Source of the DNA: Aurelia coerulea
Taxonomy: Eukaryota; Cnidaria; Scyphozoa; Semaeostomeae; Ulmaridae
Assembly: GCA_039566865.1 (NCBI GenBank)
Contig: CM076961.1
Coordinates: 7,463,501 to 7,527,500 of the forward strand
Length of the DNA stretch: 64,000 nt
Direction: 5' to 3'
This document shows, one piece after another, positions 34,901-46,900 of this stretch. The position numbers were made by a program, and so were the translations under genes. The notes beneath the pieces were generated by a model that was not told the DNA's origin, did not search any database, and saw only the letters and a list, made by a program, of their open reading frames with translations. How positions within the stretch are numbered: the first letter of the stretch is position 1; each line of letters starts with the position of its first letter.

Positions 34901-37900
34901 GTTGCCTAGCAACGAATCACGTGACGTATTAATTGCCATTGTTATATTTGAATAGCCAATTGTCTAAAGAACAATAGGGGTAAGTCTTATTGTTATATCT
35001 GTGGTAGTTTTGGAGAAAAAGAGGGGGGGCGAAAAACGCCCCCCCCCCCCCAGTACAAAATACCTAAAAAATCGCCCAGTACAGATAGGGTTAAGTACGT
35101 CTGGACTCTTTGTACTTTCTTTTGGTGCAACTCCCTCTAAATCTTTATTGAAATATTTTAGCCAATTTAGGGGGAGGGGCAAAATCCAGGACTGACCCTC
35201 TCAACATATCAATTTTTGCGCAAAAATACAAAACTCCAATCTCTAGCGAACTATTCAGTGCAATGCTACTTGATATATTTTACTACAATTAGGTGGAAGG
35301 AGGACTATGGCCTCTTCCATACCAATTTAGGACAAGTCAGAGAGCCCAAGCACTACACCATTACACGTTTTAGGCAAGAGTCTTCATTCGACACAGGTGT
35401 GGCTAAGGGTTGTGCTTGCATAACAATTTCTGTGGTGTAGATTTCAAATGCTTCAAGAATCACTATATCATTTGTAAATTTTCATTTTACTTCATTTTAA
35501 AAGAAAACGAATGAAAGAACTGATTTTTACCAATTCCATTATTCCTCAGGTAGTCGACCAGAACCTACATCTGCTCCACCAACTCCTCCTGCACCAACAA
35601 CAAAGCAACCAACAACCAAACCACCTACTCAACCTCCAACACAGCCACCAACACAGCCCCCAACTGAACCCCCAACAGAAGCACCCACACAGCCTCCAAC
35701 ACAGCCCCCAACTGAACCCCCCACAGAAGCACCCACACAGCCCCCAACTAAACCCCCAACTGAACCCCCAACAGAAGCACCCACACAACCTCCAACACAG
35801 CCCCCAACGCAGCCCCCAACAGAGGCACCCACACAGCCCCCAACGGAAGCCCCCACACAGCCACCCACGCAGCCTCCTACACAGCCACCCACACAGCCTC
35901 CTACTAAAAAGACAAAACCACGCGGAATGAAAGATTGCATGGCTAAAATAGATGCAAGTACTATTGATCACAATAAAGGGTGGATGTATGTGTTTTCTGG
36001 GAAGAATTTCTATTTGGTTTCAAGAAGAGGACTCAGATACGGACCAATTCCATACAACGGTTACTTCCGTGAAGTCGATGGTGAAATAACGGCTGCTTAT
36101 TCAAGGCTGAATGATCATAATCTTGTTCTATTTACTGGAAACAAGTAAGTGAACCTCAGACTTATAACTATCGTCCTACTTATCACTACTGCTACCTTAA
36201 TTGTCATCTCTTTATCTGAAAATAGCTTTGAATAACGGACACATCGTATTAATCCCATCAACGCAAAAAACACCGTAATCTGTAGAAAGAAGACTGTTAA
36301 CGCGTGAACGACAACCAATATAAACCTGTATCAAAAGAAAGAACTGTTAAATCCTGCAAGAGAAAACGAATTCATCTTAAAGCCTGAAAGGAAGAAATGA
36401 GTTAGTAACTCGTCAGTAACTGCGATAAATACCAACGTGAATAACCAAAAATGCGCTTCGTCACACTCTCATCAGTTCGGTTGGTGCGAAGAACAAATTA
36501 TCAATAAAACAGGCCATTTTTATTACCAAACGAACAAAAGAAAATTGAAAATCACATGCTAATATCACCTTAGCCATTCATTGGCTAAACTCAATCAACA
36601 GCCGCCAAAGATCAAAGCCTTTGGCCCAAATCAGAACAATTACAACGTGAAAACAAACTTCTTCTGTTGGCAAAGGGAGGGATCTCGAAGTTTAACCCTA
36701 TTTGTACTGGGGGGCGTTTTTCGCCTCCCATGCCAAACTTTCTCAAATATCTCCACTGCTGTTGTAGATGTGGTGCTGCAACTCCTTTTCTTTTCCTAGA
36801 AATTTAATTGGCCATCAAATTTCAAGATTTTCATGGTCCATTGTTGTACCACGTGACCTCCAGATTCCCTTATTTGGAGACGGGTCAAAAAGAAAATCAT
36901 AAAATCCTCGCTAAATTCTTGCAAATATCGCCAATGATAAAGTTATATACATCATTCAATTGGCCTTGAAGAGTACTTTTATTTGATATATAGTTTATTT
37001 ATATTTGCTGACATCAGAAACTTTTGATATCCATGACGTCATTTATCTTTATGACGTCATATAGTGAATTTATTAGTACAAGATATCTCAAAACGTGCAG
37101 AAAACAGTGTCAGGTTCCCTATTACTAACTATTTTCACTAATGGGTCATTCCATATCAAGTCATCAGTTTTTACTCAAATTTGTAACCCACCATGTAGAG
37201 TGTGGATGATTTTTAGATAATTTATCAACTCAAGTTCAGAATGGTACCCAAAAAATATTTGAGATCAATATCTCAAGCCGTTTTAGATTTACGGCCAATC
37301 AAAAATCACCCCATTTTAGGGCGTGGCCCCGCCCAAATTTTACTCGCGCACAGATCTTCTGACTTCTAATATCTTTAAAAACAATTTTATACATCCTATG
37401 GTTCTGAAAACTTGTACCCTGAACCTTTTGATAGTGAGGAATTCAAAAATCACACTTAAAATAACATAAAAAGAAGGGATCTGTGTGATTTTGGTCAATC
37501 AAATCCTTAAATGGTTTCAGGAAAATTGTTGACCTCTTCATTTTGAGCCAAAATTTCTTGGTGTCTCCAAATAGATATGACAGTTTGCTGCATACCATTT
37601 GAAAGAGCATGCTTTGAACTGTTATAAAACACCAAGGGAACCTTTTGTGTATGAAGGAGGCAAAAAATAATCAGAGTTGAAGAGAACTTTTTTTTTGAAA
37701 AAATTTCCTTGCGCATGAAATTTTCTGCACTGATACATTATTTATACTTGCTATTCTGGTCTCAAGAGTTCTGAAAAACCTAAAAGATTGATGGAATCTG
37801 GAGGTTGAATTCATTTCTATGTATTAAAACCTTTACATTTTCCTCAAAATAGTGTGAAGAAGTCTGATGCAATAGATAATGAACTCTTCTTTGACTTACA

Positions 37901-40900
37901 GGACATATGAAAGATTAAATATGTTTGAAGTGTCTTCAGTGCTATTTCTACTGTTTTCATGGCAAACAATAGAGTTTCTTTCAGTTTCATTGGGGAAATA
38001 CATCCAGTATTTGTTTAAAGTCATCTTCAGTAATGTCATATGTGCGGCCAGTGACAGTTACTGGGGCATCAATTTGGCAGATTACATCCGTGATAGAGAC
38101 CCAGCAGACATCCGGTCTCGCAGGCCAGCGGAAATTCCGGGAAGGCCCAGGAGGATGTAAAAAGCTGACTTTAAAGTCTTGCTCTACCTTGCTGACCTCT
38201 TCCACTAGACCTATCCACCATTTGTCATCATACCTACAGGCAACATAGTCATTCATGTTTATTGTGTTGATGGAAATGGCGACATTTTGAGACTCTTCTC
38301 CAGTAATATTGAAAGTGCCTGTGAATACATTATCTTCAGCAGTGCGTTTGTAAGCAATGACACTTGCTGTTTTGGGCTCAAAGAAGTGGTAGCTTCTGGT
38401 TCCAGGTACCGTGCGTCCTGCAGCAAATCTGCTTTGCAACTCTCTACGAACGTCTGTCATTCTTTCTTTGGAGGTAAATAAAAACCTGATGTTAGAGATA
38501 TTATGTTGGCAAAATGATAACATCTTTGAGACAGTCAGAATTTGGTCAGATAGTGGCCTCTGCAAGCTTGCACGCGCTGTCAGTCTCTTGACTGTTCCTC
38601 CAATTCCATCACATGGTGATTTCCCATGACTTGTTGCAAAGAACGTCCAGTTTGCATCTATGCCAAAGTCTGCTTTATGGCAGCACAAATTCAACAGATT
38701 CTTGAAATTCTTATACTGGCCAGCACAGCCATCAGAGAAATACTCAACTTTGTTGATGACAGGCATTTCTTCTCTGACAATCTTTAGCAGTTCTCTCATG
38801 ATCTCGTAGACAAAACTGGTGTCGTGCTCTAAATCATCTGAAAGAATGCAGAATGATTTCTGGAGGAGTTTCCCATTTTCTTTGTAATACACAACGATAG
38901 GATGAAGAGTGCAATGTTGCTTGCTCCAATGGAATGACTGAACTTCATCCTGTACAACGAAGGTATAATTTTCTGCAAAGTCCCCAAGGACTATCAGTGA
39001 GTCTTCAGGGAGGTCTTCTTTTCTACTTTTGAGATACTTTGCTTGACATTTGGCAATGTATGAATGGGGAGTTAAAGCATCAATGGTTTCAATGAGGAGG
39101 TCGATATACTCACTAACAATCATGCTCTGGGTGACTAGTTTTGTTCTATCCGTGCTTTGCCATTGTTGGAAAGAGATCTCATCATGCACTTCCTCATCAA
39201 GCATTGTTTCAAGGTAGGATCTGAGAGGTTCCGTTCCTGGACACTTGTCACACCTGTGCACCATACATGTCCTGTTTTCTCGACTGCATACAACCATGTC
39301 AATCATATCTTTGTAGTTCTTATCAGTTTTTGCTGCCTCAACTATGAGAATGGCATTTTGGTGGATGGTACATACACAGACAGAATGCGTTCCACTAGAA
39401 CCAACTGTTATGCACCATTTTGGTCGTAGGGCGCAAAACTTTGAAAACCCAATCTGGCTTTCTGGGTACTGTTTCTTGAAGAGTGCATAGAGCTCTTTGA
39501 GGTTGCACAAAAGTAATCGTTTCTGCTTATGCACATTTCTTTGAATGCTAACGTAGTCCTTCTTTCCAGGCATTAATCTCGAGTGTTCATCATCTTCATA
39601 AAAAGAGATTACTTGCTCAATGGTACCTTTTTGTAAAATCTTCCCTGTTTTCTTTTCGGGAATAGCAAGGATGCCAGAGGAACGCTTTAACTCGCGTGCT
39701 TGCCTTATCAAATATTCGGAAACTTCGAAGTAATTTGATGCATACTTTATTGTCCAAGATTCTGGAACAAGAGTAAGAATTTGAACTTTCTCTCGATAGG
39801 TTGAAGTACCAACAATTAATTTTTCTCGCATTTCTTCGGTTAATTTGTCAAGATCAGAAGCTTTTCTTTCAAGCTCCTTTGTTGACTTATCAGCTGTGTC
39901 CTTTCTATTTAAAACAAGGTCACTGTCTTTGATGCCAACAGCTGTTGCAAATGACTGCTTAAATGTACCAACCGCACTATCTAACTTTGCATTGGCGTAA
40001 GATACTCGACGATGCTTTGGCATGCTGTGTGTTTTTATGGGTGAAACACCAATGGCTTCCAGACTTTCATTAATGCTTACTCTTGATTCGCTCTTTGAAA
40101 CTGCAGACTCGACTTCAGATACTTCAAGGTCCATTGCAGTGGAATTCAAATCATTGCTGTGTGATTCAGTGCCTGACATATCATCATCAGATTTGTCAAG
40201 TTGTGCCTTGCCATAACAATTCCGACAAAACTGCCAACCAGGGATGCAGTCATAATCCTGTTCAGAAAGTCTGCTTGCTAACTCCAGTGAGATCTTGTGG
40301 CCACCCTTTACATTGTTTTTGTGAACTCTGAACAAATTGCAGCATTTGGTGTTTTTCTTTTCAAAAATTGAACCTAATTTGGCTTCATGATGATAGCAAA
40401 TTTTTAGATTTTCACAGTTGGAAGCAAGGTTTCGTTTTCCAGCTCTCCAAAGAAACAAATTCCTTTCTTCTTCTGAAAACTCGGACAGCTTCTTAACTCC
40501 ACTCTTTCTAACATAGGATGTTTTGTGGCAATCTTCCTTGTCTACACCAAAATCACAGGACTCCATTTTCATTCAAAGTTCAATAGAACAAATTTTCGTA
40601 CTCCTAAAACTGAATCTTTTCACATCTGAACATAAAAGGATGGGGGAATCTTTTTAAGGATTGTGAATCAAGTCACCTGAGTCATAATCACCTCATAATT
40701 TAGCAACCTACATTTCCTGTCAAATGTCATCTGATTTACAACATCTATTCATGATAGCAAACATGACACATACTTATTAGGTGCAAGAAGATTTTAAGTA
40801 TCAAGACTTCCTCAAGGTGTGATATCACAGGAAACTGTTCTCAAACAGCTTAAACAAAGGAAACTCCTCAAAAGATTACATCATTAAATAAGTATAACAT

Positions 40901-43900
40901 CAAGATGACTTATAACACAGAATGCAGTTGTTTTAAGACAAGGTCTTACTTGCCTTGAAGTAGGGCTAGCACTGAAGACACTGTCAAACATATCGTATCT
41001 TTCATATATTTTGTAAGTTCAAGAAGAGTTCATTATCAATATCAGAATTCTTTGCACTATTTTAAGGAAAATTTGAAAGTCTTAATACTTAGGAATATAT
41101 TATGATGCTAGATTCCATCAATCTTTTAGGTTTTTCAGAACTCTTGAGACCAGAATAGCAAGTATAAATAGTGTATCAGTGCAGAAAATTTCATGCGCAA
41201 GGAAATTTTTTCAAAAAAAAAAGTTTTCTTCAACTCTGATTATTTTTTGCCTCCTTCATACACAAAAGGTTCCCTTGGTGTTTTATAACAGTTCAAAGCA
41301 TGCTCTTTCAAATGGTATACAGCAAACTGTCATATCTATTTGGAGACACCAAGAAATTTTGGCTCAAAACAAAGAGGTCAACAATTTTCCTGAAACCATT
41401 TAAGGATTTGATTGACCAAAATCACACAGATCCCTTCTTTTTATGTTATTTTAAGTGTGATTTTTGAATTCCTCACTATCAAAAGGTTCAGGGTACAAGT
41501 TTTCAGAACCATAGGATATATAAAATTGTTTTTAAAGATATTAGAAGTCAGAAGATCTGTGCGCGAGTGAAATTTGGGCGGGGCCACGCCCTAAAATGGG
41601 GTGATTTTTGATTGGCCGTAAATCTAAAACGGCTTGAGATATTGACCTCAAATATTTTTTGGGTACCATTCTGAACTTGAGTTGATAAATTATCTAAAAA
41701 TCATCCACACTCTTCATGGTGGGTTACAACCCTCATCAAATTTGACATGGAATGACCCTAATTAGAAGTCTAAAAATAGAGAATAATTCACATAGAAATC
41801 TCAATTAGTAAAATTCAATTGCTAATTGCTCTTAATTAGCAAGAATTGCAAGTTAAATAGAAATTTTCTTGTGTAAATATCTTTCTCTACTCTTATTTGC
41901 TACTTCTGGCTACAACTCTCCTGTTATCTCATGTTAATCTGGACGAAATTTGCTTTCGAAGTCAATAGCTGAATTTTGACAATCTTCCCATTGTTTTTGG
42001 TTGCCTAGCAATGATACACGTGACCAATTAAACATCTATTGTTGTTTGTGTAAAGATAATTGTCCAAAGAAAAATTGAAGGAAGTTTCATTGTTATATCT
42101 CTTGTAGTTTTGAAGAAAAAGAGGTGGGGCGAAAAAGGCCCCCCAAAGGTCAAAAATATCAAAATTTCAACCCGGTCCAAATTGGCTTGATAAACTCCGC
42201 CTCTAAAACCTTGAGGTGGAAGGCAGACCTTGTCCTACTCAAAAATTTGGAAGCAATCCTCGCTATAGTTGTTACCACACTAGTTACTACTAAGTAAACG
42301 AGTACCAATGGCAGAATCCTTTCTTGTTTAGCCGGAAAAGCTTCACCTTCTTGTTTAGCCAGACCAGCCGGACTATCTCTTTATCATTCACAAAAGTACT
42401 CAAAGTTGTAGAGACACAAAAACTTGACCTCCATCCTTTAGACTATAATCATGATATGTAGTGAAGCATTTCCACTTTATTGCTAAGAAATTATCAATCT
42501 TTGTACTCCCATCTTCAAGGACTGAAACATTAATTTGAGCCAGTTTGTTTGACATAAGGTCGCTCACATCATATCGGAGTCACTCAGGTCACTAGAGGTG
42601 TGGGGAGAGAGTGACTCAAAAACCCAACATATTGATTGTGAATGGCAAACATTTAAGTGGATCGTTTGAATCATTTGAAAAGAGTCTGGTTCTATGCCAG
42701 TTACTCCGTCGTTGGCATAATCAGGGTGGTTATTCAAAGTTGTTAGGTCTTTTAGTAGCTCATTCTCAAAGACAGCAGAGCTCCGACCCCGACTCTATCG
42801 ACTGCAACGACCTAATGTGAAACAGGCATTATATCATCTGCCACAATGCTGTTAAACAATACTATAATTAGCAATAACTAAGACACTGCCATCAGTCTAC
42901 CTGGACATTTTATTTTAGCATATTTGTCGAGGTTTCCTGGGTCGTAAAATAGGCACAGGAGCAGAAACTTTCATGTATCAGGTATCCTTCCAAACAGAAT
43001 CACATACAGATTATCAATAGCTGCCTCCAAATAGTTTAACTAAGCAAAAAGCTTTCAACGCAATTTGAAAATATTTCGTTCTGAAAGATATGCTTTGTAC
43101 ACTCTGAAGAGATTGCTTGCATAAAATTGCATGTTCTTATCCTTCATTCATCTTCGTCCATGGAGATACAGCCACATATCTAGTTATTACTCCTTATCAA
43201 ACCATTTTGAACCCTATTTTAACCAGGGGGGGGGGGCCTTTTACCCTCCCTCTACCGGATTTTTTTATAGCTCCCGAGCGATGCCAGCTGTAACGCTGAA
43301 ACTTCCTGAATTTACTAAAATTCAATTGGTAATCAGAAAATTAAATTTCAATACCTATTTTTTGACCATGTTGCCACTACTTGCCAATAGTTGGAGAGTC
43401 GCCACAAAGAAATTCTTTAAAATGGCTCTAATTTCTATCTTTGTTTCCAAATCTCAACAATATATATACCATTTGATTTTTCTCAATGAGTGCTTTTATT
43501 CGATATATGATCAATCTACATTTACTGACATTTAAACATTTATTAAATCTATGACTTCAGCAATATTTATGACATCATATTTCTAACTAATTAGTAATTT
43601 TTGCATGCGCAACTCGTGCAATGTCTTCAAATATTGATGAAGGTATGTGATTCACCAAATACATGCGAAATTAATGGTTTTTAATCATCATTATTGAGCA
43701 AAGAACTTTGCATTGAATCAAATTGTCATAATATGAAACTACAAAATGATGCCATCAAGCAGGTAGTTGGATGGTTTCTTGCCAATTTTATCAAGTTATT
43801 TGGTAAAAATAGGCCATTTTTGCAAATAGCGCGATCTTTTCAAAATTGCATTGTTTTTGGTTGCCTAGCAACCAATTTCGTGACTGTGACTACAGATTGA

Positions 43901-46900
43901 TTGATGCTATTTTTGGATTTTCCATTTTTCAATTATGATACAGTGCAAGTTTCATTGTCTTAGCTGCTATACTTGCTGAGAAAGTTAGGTGGGCGAAAAC
44001 CCCCTCCCCCTTCCCGGTAGAAAATCACTTTTTCACTGGTTAAGATAGGGTTAAACAATCATAGATTAAAAGCTTTGCAATTTCAATACAATTTTAAGCT
44101 TTTGCTTCAAACTTACTGTATCGTAAGTTGCAGTAAAAGTTTGTCTAAAATCTGCCAGAAGCGAACTATAACATTTCCTTGCTAACTGACAAATGTTTAT
44201 AATTTCAGATACTACATCTACGACAAGAATTTTTATCTTCGCAAAGGGCCATCATCAGTGACAGATTTCGGATTGCCAGCTGATGCAAAGGTTGATGCAG
44301 CAATCCAATGGAAAGGAAACAGCCGCAGCAAATGGCAGCATGGCACAAAAACCTACATCTTCAGTGGAACAAAATACTACAGATACAATGAGCTAACGGG
44401 AAAGAAAGATCCGTAAGTATGACGACTAAAGCTTTCTTTGAATCTAACGCTTGGAATGTAACTGAAATGAAGCTGAAGGTGAAGTTCTGCTCAGTATAGC
44501 AATATGTTGTGGCATCTTGATATTTTGGACTATTTTACATTCAGTTCTAATTTACAGTGTGACTTGGTTAGAAGATATTTCTGGATGTGTGAATGCAAAA
44601 AGGCACGTAGCATAATTATAGTTGTTCTGTCTAGCGTAGAATTAGGATCTTGCTTCCTTTAATTCCTTTTTTTTTGCTTTGAATGTGGCATAAAACCTTT
44701 CTGTTATATGGAACTTTTGCACCAAAACGTCCAAGTCATTCAATTTCCAAACATTTTCATACATTTTTCAACTCTAGGTTATTTACAAAACATTTCAGTT
44801 TAAACGGAATGCGGATAAAGCATCATTCCGTACTGCTTTCATTTGAAAACGACACCGTGTAAATAAGGATTTATAATTTTATGCAGCCTGCGTGAATTAA
44901 CTGGGGTACTTGCACTGGTTTGCCCAATGCATTACATCTCTTGAAGATACCAACGTATTCTCATCGGATCCGTCCCCCTTCCTTCCAGACCACTAAGATA
45001 TGGAGAGAGCGAAGGGGGCTTCGCTGTCTGGAAGGAAAGTAGGATCATGGTGCGAACCGTCGCTGAGGGAGGAGTGGTGGGTCGATTTTATTACTGTGCA
45101 CTGCTTGTTGCTCACAAAGAAGGCTGAAATGAGCTCGGATTTTTCCTATATACTGACCTATTCCCTAGGGGCTACGAAACTGCTCTCCCCAGGCCTCTCA
45201 AGCAGTCTCGGGTGTGTAGAACATTAGAGTCTTGGAATTTCGTGAGACTTCTCCGGTGAGAATACCAACGTATTCTCATCGGATCCGTCCCCCTTCCTTC
45301 CAGACCACTAAGATATGGAGAGAGCTTCGGGGGCCGCAGATCTGGACTAAACGAGAAATGGAGACATAAAATAAACACACTGAATATTTTTCCAAACATC
45401 ATACATAATATAGAGCCCCCTCCATTACTCAAGTAGAATAGGTTCGTAGAAGATCGGCGCCAAATGAAAACAACGAGGAGCACAAATGTTATGAACATTG
45501 CAAGTTTTAAAAGATCATCGTACTCGGAAAATTACATAATTTGGAGACACCTGTGAATTTACTCGTTTTCTATCTTATTTCCTATGTGCCTTCTTGGGTT
45601 GAACTTATCGGTCTCTGACGGGTTGGGCTGGAGGGTTTCCCCCTAAAATTACATCAAGATAATTTGTCTTTAAACACTAATCCTCAGTTCACTCAGATAG
45701 TTGCAGAAGGATGACAAACAATAATATTTTGGAATTAATAATGAAGACAAATGAGAAGGAAAACCCTCCAACCCAACCACTCAGAACAGCAGCTTAGAGC
45801 CGTGTATTAAGGTCTTTAGTTAGGCCCCCGAGTGGTTGAGAAGAAGTAAGCGATCCTTAAAATTGCTTTTGAAAAACTCCTTGCAATGCTTGCTCAAGCA
45901 GGGATATATAATCTCGATTCAAAACCCTTGACGGATCTATTCTTGCCACAACGATCCAAGCATCAGAAAATGTTCTTGTTCTCCTCTGATAAGAGATTGC
46001 TCCCGCAATTAGGGCTTCAGTGAGATACTATTATGATAAAAGCCAGTGTTGCTGAAAGAATATAACATTATATAATTATAGCCTTGAACCATAGAAATAT
46101 GCCTTGAACCTATCGCTAGCGATACCTTGCTTCATGGCAGTACTTTGGTGCCAAAAACGTAAAGCAAAAAATACGATCTAAAACCTAAGGCTAGCGATAT
46201 CATGCTTAAACGCAGATCTTTCGTTGCTTGAAAACATGCATAAAATTATATGCCTAAAGCTAACGATGTCATGCTAAAACGCAGATCTTTCGTTGCTGAA
46301 AAACATAAATAAAATTCTAAGCCCAAAGCTAACAATGTCATGCTAAAACGCAGATCTTCCGTTGCTGAAAAAACATACATAAAATTCTCAGCCCAAAGCT
46401 AACGATGTCATGCTCAAACGCAGATCTTTCGTTGCCGAAAAACATACATAAAATTCTAGGCCTAAAGCTAACGATGTCATGCTAAAACGCAGATCTCTCG
46501 TTGCTGAAAAACATGCATAAAATTCTAAGCCTAAAGCTAACGATGTCATGCTAAAACGCAGATCTTTCGTTGCTGAAAAACATGCATAAAATTCTAAGCC
46601 TAAAGCTAACGATGTCATGCTAAAACGCAGATCTTTCGTTGCTGAAAAACATGCATAAAATTCTCAGCCCAAAGCTAACGATGTCATGCTCAAACGCAGA
46701 TCTTTCGTTGCTGAAAAACATGCATAAAATTCTAAGCCTAAAGCTAACGATGTCATGCTAAAACGCAGATCTCTCGTTGCTGAAAAACATGCATAAAATT
46801 CTAGGCCTAAAGCTAACGATGTCATGCTAAAACGCAGATCTTTCGTTGCTGAAAAACATGCATAAAATTCTAAGCCTAAAGCTAACGATGTCATGCTAAA

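Larger units (their letters stand above)
37143..41758 (-). mobile_element. Complete Sola-like DNA transposon with long TIRs
   Basis: The element is 4,616 bp. It begins GGGTCATTCCATATCAAG and ends with the complement ..CATGGAATGACCC, and TAAT is duplicated directly outside (37139-37142 and 41759-41762). The inverted repeats are about 0.8 kb (37143-37955 and 40965-41758) and closely similar, except for the outermost 50 bp. Between them lies one uninterrupted 861-codon gene on the minus strand. A 4-bp duplication plus a transposase with candidate D-D-D residues fits the Sola superfamily, but the family assignment is inference. Everything needed for autonomous movement seems present. Confidence 0.85.
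36696..42175. mobile_element. piggyBac-like TTAA MITE P2, split by the Sola-like transposon
   Basis: The left end CCCTATTTGTACTGGGGGGCG follows TTAA (36692-36695). Left-arm features shared with P1 include paired ATGACGTCAT motifs near 37034 and 37050. The right arm resumes after 41762 and shows TCATTGTTATATCT..GTAGTTTTGAAGAAAAAGAGG..GGGGCGAAAA as in P1. The extreme right end is degraded, so 42175 is approximate. Confidence 0.65.

Noticed and set aside
35546..35971. Minus-strand Gly/Cys-rich frames (CVGGCVGG-type) overlapping the MMP hinge
   Set aside because: They are the antisense of the Pro/Thr repeat. The sense frame is supported by splice sites, phase and homology on both sides.
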